DNA from: an uncultured bacterium
GTDB taxonomy: Bacteria > Bacillota > Clostridia > Lachnospirales > Lachnospiraceae
DNA length: 32,940 nt
Assembly: GCA_905215775.1 (NCBI GenBank)
Contig: CAJMRM010000032.1
Span: forward strand, 1-32,940
Reading direction: 5' to 3'
This document shows positions 22,790 through 31,278 of this stretch, one piece after another; positions within the stretch are counted from its first letter, which is position 1; each line of letters opens with the position of its first letter. The notes under the pieces are model-generated. The model had not been told where the DNA came from and did not search any database. It saw only the letters and a list, made by a program, of their open reading frames with translations. The translations under genes were made by a program, and so were the position numbers.

Positions 22790-22921
22790 GAAACAGAGTC
22801 CGGCGAAACTCCGGCATTTCCAGCATTTTCTCTTACAAAATTCTGTCCTTTTTTTAACTTCCCCGTTTCGCCTTCCCGGCCGCCCTGGTCCGTTTCCCAA
22901 ACCGCCGGCTGAAGCCGCAAA

Positions 22922-22964
22922 GCCCCCTCCGTCCGCCGCATTCCTATCGGCTTTCGGAAGGGGC
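22922..22964 (-). terminator. probable terminator of feoAB
   Basis: A 10-bp GC-rich stem (GCCCCTTCCG with CGGAGGGGGC, one G-T pair) lies 12 nt past the feoB stop. The loop is long (23 nt) and the following T-run is short, so efficiency is uncertain. It may equally serve the plus strand (CTTTTA tail). Confidence 0.5.
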
Positions 22965-22975
22965 CTTTTATGCGG

Positions 22976-25306
22976 TTAAAGGATCAGAACCGCCTGGTAC
23001 ACAACAAACGCCGCGATCCATGCCAGCACGCACTGGCCGGCCACCATGGCCGCAGCCCATTTTCCGCCCAGTTCCCGCTTCACCGAGGCAATGGCCGCCA
23101 CGCAGGGCGTATAAAGGAGGCAGAATACCAGCAGGGAAACGGCTCCCGGAACCGTAAGACTGCCCTGGAGCGCCTCCACGCTGCCAAAGAGCACGGTCAG
23201 AGAGGACACCACGCTCTCCTTGGCCATGAAGCCGGAGATCAGGGCGGTGACGATCCTCCAGTCTCCAAAGCCCACAGGCAGGAACACCGGAGCCAGCACG
23301 CCGGCCAGAAGAGCCAGGATGCTGTCCTGGGAATCTGCCACCATGTTAAAGCCCGTATCAAAGTTCTGGAGGAACCAGATCACAATGGTGGCCAGGAAGA
23401 TCACAGTAAAAGCCCGCTGGAGGAAATCCTTGGCCTTATCCCACAGAAGTTGGCCCACGTTGACCGCCCCAGGCATCCGGTAATTGGGAAGCTCCATCAC
23501 AAAGGGCACAGCCTCGCCCTTAAAAGCCGTTTTCTTAAAGATCAGGGCCATGAGGATCCCCATGAAGATCCCAAACACATACAGACCGATCATCACCAGG
23601 GCCTGGTACTCCGGGAAAAACGCCTCTGTAAAGAAGGCGTAGATCGGGAGCTTTGCCGTACAGCTCATAAACGGAGTCAGGAGAATGGTCATCTTCCGGT
23701 CCCGCTCCGACGGCAGAGTCCGGCTGGCCATGACTCCCGGCACCGTACATCCAAAGCCCACCAGCATGGGAACGATGCTCCTTCCGGAAAGTCCCAGCTT
23801 CCTTAAAAGCTTATCCATGATGAAGGCGACCCTGGCCATATAGCCGCTGTCCTCCAGCATCGACAGAAAGAAAAACAGTGTCACGATGATGGGGAGGAAG
23901 CTCAGAACGCCGCCTACGCCCCCGAAGATCCCGTCGATGACCAGGGACTGGACCACGCTGTTGACGCCGGCAGCCGTCATGGCTGCGTCCGCCATGGCGG
24001 TCAGCTCCTCGATCCCTGCCTCCAGGATTCCCTGTAAAAATGCGCCGATCACATTAAAGGTCAGCCAGAACACCAGTCCCATGATCCCGATAAAGGCCGG
24101 AATCCCCGTATATTTTCCCGTCAGGAAACGGTCGATCTGGCGGCTTCTGGTACGCTCCCTGCTCTCCCTGGGCTTGACCACTGCCTCCGAACAGACCTCG
24201 CCGATGTAATCGAACCGCATCTGGGCCACTGCGGCGGCCCGGTCCATTCCCGTTTCTTCCTCCGTCTGACTGGCGATCTCCTCCAGGATCCGCTTCTCAT
24301 TTTCCGTCAGCATCAGCCGTTCCAGGATCTTTTCGTCGCCCTCCATCACCTTGCTGGCCGCGAACCGCACCGGGATCCGGGCCTGGGCCGCATGGTCCTC
24401 GATCAGGTGCATAACTGCGTGGATCCCGCGGTGGATCCCCTCGTCCTTTTTACAGAAGTCCATTTCCAGAGGCTTTTCCTGGTATCTGGCCACATGGACC
24501 GCGTGGCGGACCAGCTCCTCGATCCCCTCGCCCTTGGCGGCGGAAATGGGGATCACCGGAACCCCCAGGGCCTCCTCCATTTCATTGACCAGGACAGAGC
24601 CGCCGTTTTCCCAGAGCTCGTCCATCATATTCAAGGCCACCACCATGGGGATCCCCAGCTCCAGAAGCTGCATGGTCAGATACAGGTTCCTCTCGATATT
24701 GGTGGCGTCCACGATATTGATGATCCCTTTGGGACGTTCCTGGATCACAAATTCCCTGGTGACGATCTCCTCGCTGCTGTATGGGGACATGGAGTAGATC
24801 CCGGGGAGGTCTGTGATCAGCGTATTGTCATGTCCACGGATCACGCCGTCCTTCCGGTCCACAGTGACTCCCGGGAAATTTCCCACATGCTGTTTGGATC
24901 CGGTCAGCTGGTTGAACAGCGTAGTCTTTCCGCAGTTCTGGTTTCCCACCAGGGCAAAGGTCAGCGTCTCACCGTCCGGCAGGGGATTTTCCTCCTTTCG
25001 GTTATGGAACTTTCCTCCCTCTCCATAGCCGGGATGGTGCTTTTCCGTTTTCTGCGCCTTTTTTTGTATATCCACCGGCTGGTGGGGCTCGCTGATCTCA
25101 ATATTCTCTGCGTCCTCCAGGCGGATGGTCAGCTCATATCCATGGATCCTCAGCTCAATGGGATCTCCCATGGGCGCATATTTTACAACCGTCACCTCCG
25201 TCCCCTGGATCAGTCCCATGTCCAGGAAATGCTGGCGGAGCGCTCCGCTTCCGCCCACGGAGAGAATGGTTGCCGTGCTTCCGATCGGCAGTCTGCTCAG
25301 CTTCAT
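22976..25306 (-). CDS. feoB: ferrous iron transporter, FeoA-FeoB fusion
   Basis: 776 aa. Residues 1-72 are a FeoA/SH3-like domain (MKLSRLPIGSTATILSVGG to IRLEDAENIEIS). A polar linker (~73-112) leads to the FeoB G domain: Walker A GNQNCGKTT (121-129), DLPGIYSMSP (166-) and NMMDE. The membrane part holds both gating signatures, VGFGCTVPGVMASRT and FMSCTAKLPIYAFF, and ends in a helical region. It imports Fe(II) under anaerobic conditions, gated by GTP hydrolysis. The ATG at 25306 is chosen for AAGGAGAT 6 nt upstream. In many bacteria FeoA is a separate gene; a fused form saves that partner. Confidence 0.96.
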   Translation of the reverse strand: MKLSRLPIGSTATILSVGGSGALRQHFLDMGLIQGTEVTVVKYAPMGDPIELRIHGYELTIRLEDAENIEISEPHQPVDIQKKAQKTEKHHPGYGEGGKFHNRKEENPLPDGETLTFALVGNQNCGKTTLFNQLTGSKQHVGNFPGVTVDRKDGVIRGHDNTLITDLPGIYSMSPYSSEEIVTREFVIQERPKGIINIVDATNIERNLYLTMQLLELGIPMVVALNMMDELWENGGSVLVNEMEEALGVPVIPISAAKGEGIEELVRHAVHVARYQEKPLEMDFCKKDEGIHRGIHAVMHLIEDHAAQARIPVRFAASKVMEGDEKILERLMLTENEKRILEEIASQTEEETGMDRAAAVAQMRFDYIGEVCSEAVVKPRESRERTRSRQIDRFLTGKYTGIPAFIGIMGLVFWLTFNVIGAFLQGILEAGIEELTAMADAAMTAAGVNSVVQSLVIDGIFGGVGGVLSFLPIIVTLFFFLSMLEDSGYMARVAFIMDKLLRKLGLSGRSIVPMLVGFGCTVPGVMASRTLPSERDRKMTILLTPFMSCTAKLPIYAFFTEAFFPEYQALVMIGLYVFGIFMGILMALIFKKTAFKGEAVPFVMELPNYRMPGAVNVGQLLWDKAKDFLQRAFTVIFLATIVIWFLQNFDTGFNMVADSQDSILALLAGVLAPVFLPVGFGDWRIVTALISGFMAKESVVSSLTVLFGSVEALQGSLTVPGAVSLLVFCLLYTPCVAAIASVKRELGGKWAAAMVAGQCVLAWIAAFVVYQAVLIL

Positions 25307-25348
25307 TTGTATCTCCTTTTTTATCCGTTCATGCTTCTCGCGTATCAA

Positions 25349-25362
25349 TTAGCAGTATCTAA
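25349..25362. promoter_or_regulatory. possible metalloregulator site upstream of feoAB
   Basis: TTAG-CAGTAT-CTAA is a 14-bp inverted repeat lying between the promoter and the feoAB start. The TTAG/CTAA half-sites recall DtxR/IdeR/MntR-type sites; a Fur box is not evident. It is weak evidence on its own. Confidence 0.3.
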
Positions 25363-25400
25363 CTCTTCGATAAAACGAAGTACCCTGTACAGGCATTTGT

Positions 25401-25429
25401 AATATAATCTAAATGAGAAAAAAAGTCAA
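25401..25429 (-). promoter_or_regulatory. promoter of feoAB
   Basis: TTGACT (25424-25429), 17-nt spacer, TATATT (25401-25406) on the minus strand; about 95 nt upstream of the ATG. The leader contains a small hairpin CTTCG/CGAAG near 25365-25380. Confidence 0.7.
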
Positions 25430-25450
25430 TATCTTTTAGAAGATAAAACA

Positions 25451-25495
25451 GACTGGGGCAGAGTCCTTTTACAGATTCTGCCCCAGTCCGTTTTT
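25451..25495. terminator. bidirectional terminator after the RraA-family gene
   Basis: A 12-bp stem GACTGGGGCAGA (25451-25462) with TCTGCCCCAGTC (25477-25488), a 14-nt loop, and T-runs on both sides (TGTTTTA on minus, CGTTTTT on plus). It insulates the RraA-family gene from feoAB. Confidence 0.85.
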
Positions 25496-25516
25496 AGGAA
25501 GGTTTTGTATGTACTC

Positions 25517-26218
25517 TTATGGCTCGTATACGCCGTCGATGATCTCAAATTCCTTTGCTGCCAGGGTCTTTTCCACCCATGCCCTGTTGGCTGTTCCGTT
25601 CTTTGCAGCCTCCAGCTTTTTCTCGTCTGCTTCCTGGAATTTCTTAGCGTCAGCCAGGATCTGCGCTGCGTCTTTTCTCGGAATGACGATCACGCCATCC
25701 GGGTCCCCCAAAATAATGTCGCCCGGGTTTACGCTGATGCCGCCGCAGGCAACAGGTACGTTCACCTCGCCCGGTCCCTCCTTATAGGGGCCGCCCGGAG
25801 TCGTCCCTGTGGCGTATACCGGAAAATCCCACTGGCCGATCTCGCCAATATCGCGGATCGGCCCGTCGATGATGATGCCGGCAACCTTTCTGTCATAACG
25901 AAGATATGCCATCATGATCTCGCCGATCAGGGAACGGGTATTGTCCTCTTCATTGGAAACCACCAGCACATCGCCCTCCTGGGCAATGTTTAAGGCCGCA
26001 TGAAGGGCCAGGTTATCGCCGCCCCTTGCCTTGACTGTAAGGGCCGGGCCGACCATCATCTGAGCCTTGGGACTGCTCATCAGGCGGATCCGCGGGTTCA
26101 TGGCCGCGTTCCTTCCCATTACATCACAGGTGTTGGAGGCCGGGATCGTTTTAAACTGTTCCATTACCTCCGGATCCGGCATATTTCTCTTTAAATAGAT
26201 TCTCTTGCCTACTGCCAT
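25517..26218 (-). CDS. RraA-family aldolase/decarboxylase
   Basis: 233 aa, full length for the family. Catalytic-type residues of the HMG/CHA aldolase branch are present: GGDNLALHAAL (64-74), Glu100 in GEIMM, and Arg122-Asp123 in IIIDGPIRDIG, the pair that positions pyruvate and metal. The spacing between Glu and Arg is one residue longer than the usual motif. Members retro-aldol cleave 4-hydroxy-4-methyl-2-oxoglutarate-like acids or decarboxylate oxaloacetate; the annotation 'regulator of RNase E' does not apply. It is divergent from a LysR regulator and close to a hydroxyacid dehydrogenase and a dicarboxylate-type symporter, which supports a catabolic role. Confidence 0.85.
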   Translation of the reverse strand: MAVGKRIYLKRNMPDPEVMEQFKTIPASNTCDVMGRNAAMNPRIRLMSSPKAQMMVGPALTVKARGGDNLALHAALNIAQEGDVLVVSNEEDNTRSLIGEIMMAYLRYDRKVAGIIIDGPIRDIGEIGQWDFPVYATGTTPGGPYKEGPGEVNVPVACGGISVNPGDIILGDPDGVIVIPRKDAAQILADAKKFQEADEKKLEAAKNGTANRAWVEKTLAAKEFEIIDGVYEP

Positions 26219-26286
26219 GTTATTTTCTCCTTATCTGAAAGCTCTTGTGTTCTGCACTGGGAGCCGCAGCTCCTTGATCTGGCTCT

Positions 26287-26315
26287 ATTGTAATCCAGAG
26301 TTTTGACAATAGCAA
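26287..26315 (-). promoter_or_regulatory. promoter of the RraA-family gene
   Basis: TTGCTA (26310-26315), 17-nt spacer, TACAAT (26287-26292) on the minus strand. It overlaps AAACA-N7-TGTTT (26314-26330), an inverted repeat suited to the divergent LysR regulator. Confidence 0.55.
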
Positions 26316-26357
26316 ACAATGTATCTGTTTATCATTCACAAAGAAATATTGTTATTA

Positions 26358-26386
26358 TTTACATCTGTTTTTTCTTCTATTATAAT
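26358..26386 (+). promoter_or_regulatory. promoter of the LysR gene
   Basis: TTTACA (26358-26363), 17-nt spacer, TATAAT (26381-26386) on the plus strand. It lies back-to-back with the RraA-gene promoter, the usual arrangement for LysR autoregulation. Confidence 0.65.
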
Positions 26387-26420
26387 GAAGGCAATATATG
26401 TTCAGATCGGAGGTAATTTT

Positions 26421-27389
26421 ATGAATCTGCTGACTCTCTACTATTTCGTAGAGCTGGCCAGGGAGCTTCATGTCACAAACACGGCGCAGAAGCTCTATAT
26501 TTCCCAGCAGAACCTAAGCCAGCACATCCAGCGGCTGGAGCAGTATTACGGCGTTTCTCTGTTCCACCGCAAGCCCAAGCTGGCCCTTACCTATGAGGGC
26601 GAGCAGCTTTATGCCGTGGCTGTAAAGATCCTGGCCGAGGAGCACGAATTTGTAAACCGTCTGGCGGATATATCGGCCAACAGCATCGGCAGCCTGAAGC
26701 TGGGGATCCCCACCTACCGCGGGGAGATCTCCCTTCCCAGTATCCTCCCCCAGTTTTACGAAAAATGGCCCAATATCTCCATTGAGCTGTGCGATAAATC
26801 CTCCAGTGAAATGGAGGAGATGCTCTGCAGCGGGGAACTGGACCTTTTTATCGGCGTCATGTATCAGGACAATCCCAAGCTGGACTCCACGACCCTTCTC
26901 AACGATCATATTTACATGGTATGCTCTGACCATCTGCTGAAAAAATATTATCCGGACACCTGGAGCGTCCTGAAAAACCGCTCGGCGCGGGGTACAGACC
27001 TGAGCGGCTTTTCCAGGCTCCCATTCCTCCTCCCCCATCCCTCCATGAAGCTCCGGAGGACCATCGACCAGTGCTTCCTGGCCGCCAGGGTGAAACCGAG
27101 GATCTTTCTGGAATCCCAGTCCACAGAGCTTTTCATTTCCCTGTTCCCTTATGATTACGGGGCGTTCTTCTGTACCCAGGCAAGGCTCCCGGCCTTTCTT
27201 TCCGCCTATCCGGAGGCCAACGCCTTTCCTCTGACCCTAAAAGAGGAGATCATCGGCCACCGGGTCGTCATCGCCTCCCACAAGGACCGGGTCCTGCCCC
27301 GGTACGCCCAGGATTTCATTTCTATTACGAAAGAGGTGTTCGCCGGCATTGCGACCGTCCTTCCCGGACGCCCCGCTCCTTTTCATTGA
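26421..27389 (+). CDS. LysR-family transcriptional regulator
   Basis: 322 aa from ATG at 26421, with CGGAGGTAA 6 nt upstream. The winged HTH reads MNLLTLYYFVELARELHVTN, TAQKLYISQQNLSQHIQRLE and HRKPKLALTYEGEQL. The effector domain spans ~90-300 (LKLGIPTYRGEISLPSILPQFY, DLFIGV). It is divergent from the RraA-family gene and upstream of the dehydrogenase and symporter, so it is the likely local activator or repressor, sensing a pathway intermediate. It is not closely similar to the other LysR in this window. Confidence 0.94.
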   Translation: MNLLTLYYFVELARELHVTNTAQKLYISQQNLSQHIQRLEQYYGVSLFHRKPKLALTYEGEQLYAVAVKILAEEHEFVNRLADISANSIGSLKLGIPTYRGEISLPSILPQFYEKWPNISIELCDKSSSEMEEMLCSGELDLFIGVMYQDNPKLDSTTLLNDHIYMVCSDHLLKKYYPDTWSVLKNRSARGTDLSGFSRLPFLLPHPSMKLRRTIDQCFLAARVKPRIFLESQSTELFISLFPYDYGAFFCTQARLPAFLSAYPEANAFPLTLKEEIIGHRVVIASHKDRVLPRYAQDFISITKEVFAGIATVLPGRPAPFH

Positions 27390-27589
27390 CCGTATGGACC
27401 AGAGAGCCTTCAAGAAGAGCCCGGATCTTTTCCGCCGCAGTATTCTGGATCCGCTCTCTGGGCTCCCCGCTGCCCAGGCCGTCCGTCCCGTTTGTTTTCC
27501 CGTCCAGTCATCCCCGCCTCCAAACGTTTCTTCTATGTTATACGGTATGTCCACAACATTTTTTTGTTACATTGCCCAAAACTGCTTGT

Positions 27590-27618
27590 TTGATTTTGCT
27601 GTTTGATTCCCATATAAT
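27590..27618 (+). promoter_or_regulatory. promoter of the dehydrogenase-symporter pair
   Basis: TTGATT (27590-27595), 17-nt spacer, TATAAT (27613-27618). A direct repeat of GTTTGATT (27588-27595 and 27601-27608) lies across the spacer, one helical turn apart. The 296 bp between the LysR stop and the dehydrogenase start hold no other gene. Confidence 0.6.
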
Positions 27619-27685
27619 GGCAGCCAGAAGGACACACGTCCGTGAGAAACAAAAAAATGCACAAAAATCATCAGGAGGTTATACT

Positions 27686-28714
27686 ATGGCTTGGAAAATT
27701 TTACTGCCGCAGGAGATCATGTCCGAGGGACGGAAGCTTTTGGAAGATGCCGGCCACACCATCATCGATGGCCGCGGCTTTGAGCCGGAGGATGTTCTGG
27801 CTGACTTTAAGGAGCACCAGCCGGACGCTATGATCGTCCGCATCACACCGATCTCCAGAGAGATCATTGAATCCAATCCCAACTTAAAGGTCATCGTCCG
27901 CCACGGCGCAGGCTTCGACGCCTTAGACGTAAAGGCCTGCCATGACAAAAACGTCCAGGCACTCTATGCTCCGGTGGCCAACAGCACCTCTGTGGCGGAA
28001 ACAGCCATGCTGCTGATCCTGGAAATGAGCCGCAATGTGACCGTTCTCCACAAGACCTGGGTAGACGACTTCTACAAGGCCAAATTAAAAGTAAGAAAGA
28101 ACACCTTAAATGGCAAGACCCTGGGACTCATCGGCTGCGGAAACATCGGAAGCCGCGTTGCAAAGCGCGCTTTGGGCTTCGAGATGAACGTCATGGCCTA
28201 CGACCCCTATAAGCCGGCCTGCGATTTCCCCGAGGGTGTCGAGGTGGTCCGCGATCTGGACCGGATCTTTAAGGAATGCGATTACGTTTCCCTCCACTGC
28301 CCCAACACTCCGGTTACAAAGAACATGGTAAATAAGGAACGGCTGGCTATGATGAAGCCCACCGCCTTCCTGATCAACACGGCCCGCGGAGGCTGTGTGG
28401 ACGAGACCGCCCTTTATGAGGCATGCAGAGACGGAGTCATCGCAGGCGCCGGTCTGGACGCCATCCAGAAGGAGCCGGTGGATCCCAGGAACCCGCTCTT
28501 GACCCTGGACAACGTGATCATTTATCCGCATATTGGCGGAAACACCACAGAGGCGGCCCATCGTGCTTCCTATTTTGCAGCCATGGGCGTCCAGGAGGTC
28601 TATGAGGGCAAAAAACCCACATGGCCCATCAACGACGTGGACTATAAGACCGCAAAAACATATACCGACACAAAAAAGCCGGATACAAAACCGGCTGGAA
28701 TGTTCGATTTTTAA
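27686..28714 (+). CDS. D-2-hydroxyacid dehydrogenase (phosphoglycerate-dehydrogenase-like)
   Basis: 342 aa. Rossmann motif GLIGCGNIGSRVAKR (147-160); catalytic Arg234 (NTARGGCVDE), Glu263 (QKEPVDP) and His282 (YPHIGGNT) form the D-hydroxyacid dehydrogenase triad. There is no C-terminal ACT or ASB domain, so it is unlike the full-length SerA of many bacteria and is more probably a catabolic dehydrogenase. It should interconvert a D-2-hydroxyacid and its 2-oxoacid with NAD(H). AGGAGG (27673-27678) lies 7 nt before the ATG; a longer frame upstream has no support. The symporter gene follows after 58 nt. Confidence 0.93.
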   Translation: MAWKILLPQEIMSEGRKLLEDAGHTIIDGRGFEPEDVLADFKEHQPDAMIVRITPISREIIESNPNLKVIVRHGAGFDALDVKACHDKNVQALYAPVANSTSVAETAMLLILEMSRNVTVLHKTWVDDFYKAKLKVRKNTLNGKTLGLIGCGNIGSRVAKRALGFEMNVMAYDPYKPACDFPEGVEVVRDLDRIFKECDYVSLHCPNTPVTKNMVNKERLAMMKPTAFLINTARGGCVDETALYEACRDGVIAGAGLDAIQKEPVDPRNPLLTLDNVIIYPHIGGNTTEAAHRASYFAAMGVQEVYEGKKPTWPINDVDYKTAKTYTDTKKPDTKPAGMFDF

Positions 28715-28772
28715 TGAATATTTGATCTTTAATAAATATTTGGAAAAATACGAAAGCAGAGGGATTTAAGAA

Positions 28773-30098
28773 ATGACTGTTGCATCACTGTGTAATGATA
28801 TCCTGGTGCTGGCTGTATTTCTTCTCGTGGGCTTCTTTGTCCGCGAGCTGTGCAAGCCGCTCCAGAAGCTGTTCCTTCCGTCGTCGCTGATCGGCGGACT
28901 GATCCTCCTTTTACTGGGTCAGCAGATCCTTGGCGTCGTTGAGGTTCCCGCCAGCTTCAGCTCCATCCCCAGCGTCATGATCGACATCGTAATGGCCGCC
29001 ACCGTATTCGGAGTGACCATCAACCGGAAAAAGCTCGGCTCTTATCTGGATTATTCCTGTATGACCATGACTTCCTATGGAATGCAGCTGGGCCTGGGCG
29101 TTCTGCTGGGCTGGCTGCTGCAGAAAATCTGGCCCGGTCTTCCCGATGGCTGGGGCGTAATGGGCGTATTCTCCTTCCACGGCGGCCACGGAACTGCCGC
29201 TGCTGCCGGCGCAGCCTTTGAAAAGCTGGGCATCGAGGGAAACATGGCCGTGGGTATGGTATTGTCCACCCTGGGACTGATCGTCGCCATGCTGGTCGGC
29301 ATGATCATGGTCAACTTCGGGATCCGCAGAGGCTGGGGCACCTATGTAAAGGAGCCCAAAAAGCAGCCGGATTACTTCTACGGCGGCATTCTTCCCGAGG
29401 AAAAGCGTGTCGCTTCCGGCCATACCGTTACCACCGGTATCAGCATCAATCACCTGGCTTTACAAGTAGCCTGGCTTCTGACCGCCCTTTTCATCGGGCG
29501 CAAGCTCTTCGGCTTCCTGGGCGCTTACATCCCGTTCTTTAACGAGCTTCCCAGCGTGCTCCACGGCATCTTCGGCGGCGCGATCCTGTGGCAGTTCTTA
29601 AAGATCACAAAGCTGGAGCGCTATGTGGATTTAAAGACCATCAAAATGGCCAGCGGCTTCTGCCTGGAGATCACCGTCTTCACAGCTATGGCCACCCTGG
29701 ATATGGAATTTGTTTCCACTTACATCGTGCCTGTACTGATCTACACCTTGATCCTGGCAGTCCTCACAGTCCCGATCATCTTCTATCTGGCATACCGCTT
29801 CTGCCGTGAAGAATGGTTTGAGAAAGCCTGCATGGCCTTCGGTGCAGCCACCGGCAATACCTCTACCGGTCTTGCCCTGGTAAGAGCCGTTGACCCGGAT
29901 TCCTTATCCAGCGCAGGCGATACCCACGGCGTTTACTCCGCCATCATGTCCTGGAAGGACGTGTTCGTCGGCCTGACCCCCATCTGGCTGACCAGCGGCA
30001 TCGGCCTCACCTGCGGCGTTGGCTTTGCCATGATGTTTGGATTTGCCGCCTTTGGCTTCCTCTTCTTTGCAAGAAAGAACAAACGGACAGCCGCATAA
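28773..30098 (+). CDS. sodium:glutamate symporter family (GltS) protein
   Basis: 441 aa, multiple membrane helices. It carries the GltS landmarks: SSLIGGLILLLLG near residue 37, the first re-entrant motif FSFHGGHGTAAAAG (~133-146), and the second, GAATGNTSTGLALVRAVDPD. Family members import glutamate or related dicarboxylates with sodium. Its partner genes (RraA-family, hydroxyacid dehydrogenase) suggest an unusual hydroxy- or oxo-dicarboxylate as substrate; this is inference. AGAGGG lies upstream of the ATG. A strong terminator follows 35 nt after the stop. Confidence 0.92.
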   Translation: MTVASLCNDILVLAVFLLVGFFVRELCKPLQKLFLPSSLIGGLILLLLGQQILGVVEVPASFSSIPSVMIDIVMAATVFGVTINRKKLGSYLDYSCMTMTSYGMQLGLGVLLGWLLQKIWPGLPDGWGVMGVFSFHGGHGTAAAAGAAFEKLGIEGNMAVGMVLSTLGLIVAMLVGMIMVNFGIRRGWGTYVKEPKKQPDYFYGGILPEEKRVASGHTVTTGISINHLALQVAWLLTALFIGRKLFGFLGAYIPFFNELPSVLHGIFGGAILWQFLKITKLERYVDLKTIKMASGFCLEITVFTAMATLDMEFVSTYIVPVLIYTLILAVLTVPIIFYLAYRFCREEWFEKACMAFGAATGNTSTGLALVRAVDPDSLSSAGDTHGVYSAIMSWKDVFVGLTPIWLTSGIGLTCGVGFAMMFGFAAFGFLFFARKNKRTAA

Positions 30099-30133
30099 CC
30101 CCGGCTCATACTTTTACCCCATAATATATATAA

Positions 30134-30180
30134 GCAGCCGTCCGGCGGGTCTTCTCCCAGCCGGACGGCTGCCTTTTTAC
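30134..30180 (+). terminator. terminator of the dehydrogenase-symporter operon
   Basis: Perfect 13-bp stem GCAGCCGTCCGGC (30134-30146) with GCCGGACGGCTGC (30160-30172), 13-nt loop, then CTTTTT. It lies between convergent genes. Confidence 0.9.
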
Positions 30181-30264
30181 TTCCTGTCTTCACTGCCATT
30201 TTCCTGTGTCCGCCGGTGGAAATCCCGGCCAACGGCCGCTGCTCCCGGGCTGCGGATTCCAGGA

Positions 30265-31089
30265 TCAGCGGTTCTTCCGGATCCTCTCGTCGTTTTCCAG
30301 CACCTTTTTCGCAATGGTGATGAAATGGAGCTTGAAGTTATCCTCGGTGTCGTTCACATCCAGGCCCGTGTTGACCTTCACCTGGGCCAGGCTGTTCCTT
30401 ACCTCTTCCTCGGTCATTCCCAGCTGCTCTGCGGTCAGCGCAATGTCCTCTTTGCATTTATAATACTTAGAAAGAACCCTTTTTTCCGTCTCCCCCAGCT
30501 GGCGCAGCACAGTCCTTGTGAGACGGTCCCCGAAGCTGACCACCATCTGGTTGATGCTGCTGTATATTTCCATGCCCATGTATTCCAGGATCACGCGGTC
30601 CTTTTTGAAGATCTCCCCGGCCTTTACTGCGTCCTGGGCGTTGCTGTATGTGTGCCGGATGCCCTTGATCCCGCCTTCGATGGTACCGATCCCCACACGG
30701 ATCTTCCGGTCGGAAACGATCTTCTCCACCTCTGCGGCAGCCACAGTCTTCACCTCATCCAGGATCCGCCGCATTTCTGCCTTATCGTGGGTGATGAGGA
30801 TCACGCACGCCCCGGCGTCGCAGGTAATGATCTGCTTTCCGCCGATCCTTTGGTTGATCCCGGAAAGTCCGATCACCGCTTCCGCAGCGTTTTTCAGCTT
30901 CTCCCGGTCCTCCGGCTTTACATTCATGTCAGACGGGTACTGGAACGATACCGCCATAAACGTATCCATATCCACATCGAATCCCAGTTGTCTGCCAAAC
31001 TGCTTTACCAGCGCCTCATCCTCATAATATCCGATGACAACGTCATTGAAATAAGCTGATAATGTGATATCTGTCGTGTTCTTATTCAT
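30265..31089 (-). CDS. PucR/CdaR-like transcriptional regulator, short form
   Basis: 274 aa. The C-terminal ~60 residues match the PucR-type HTH (LTAEQLGMTEEEVRNSL, then TGLDVNDTEDNFKLHFI). The middle has the GGDEF-like fold of CdaR proteins (IRVGIGTIEGGIKGIRHTYSNAQDA). The N-terminal sugar-diacid or ligand-sensing domain of CdaR (~130 aa) is absent, so either the remaining N-terminal ~70 residues sense the ligand or it works with another protein. AAAGGAG lies 8-10 nt before the ATG, and a perfect promoter is present. It faces the GltS-type operon and may regulate it in response to a carboxylate. Confidence 0.82.
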   Translation of the reverse strand: MNKNTTDITLSAYFNDVVIGYYEDEALVKQFGRQLGFDVDMDTFMAVSFQYPSDMNVKPEDREKLKNAAEAVIGLSGINQRIGGKQIITCDAGACVILITHDKAEMRRILDEVKTVAAAEVEKIVSDRKIRVGIGTIEGGIKGIRHTYSNAQDAVKAGEIFKKDRVILEYMGMEIYSSINQMVVSFGDRLTRTVLRQLGETEKRVLSKYYKCKEDIALTAEQLGMTEEEVRNSLAQVKVNTGLDVNDTEDNFKLHFITIAKKVLENDERIRKNR

Positions 31090-31135
31090 GATTCATATAC
31101 TCCTTTTGAAAGTTTTCTGTCAACGGGAAAGCCCT

Positions 31136-31164
31136 ATTATATAGAGTGATTCAAACTTTGTCAA
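31136..31164 (-). promoter_or_regulatory. perfect-consensus promoter of the PucR/CdaR-like gene
   Basis: TTGACA (31159-31164), 17-nt spacer, TATAAT (31136-31141) on the minus strand, about 45 nt before the ATG. Confidence 0.85.
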
Positions 31165-31278
31165 GGGGTTATCCTCATTTTTTTCAAACATCGTTATGCT
31201 TTTCACAAGCCTGGCAGAACTGAATCTCCCCTCCTGCTCCGGCGGTCCTTTTCTGCCCGCCGCACTTCCGGCAAATGC

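Noticed and set aside
24392..25402. 336-codon plus-strand frame
   Set aside because: Antisense shadow of FeoAB.
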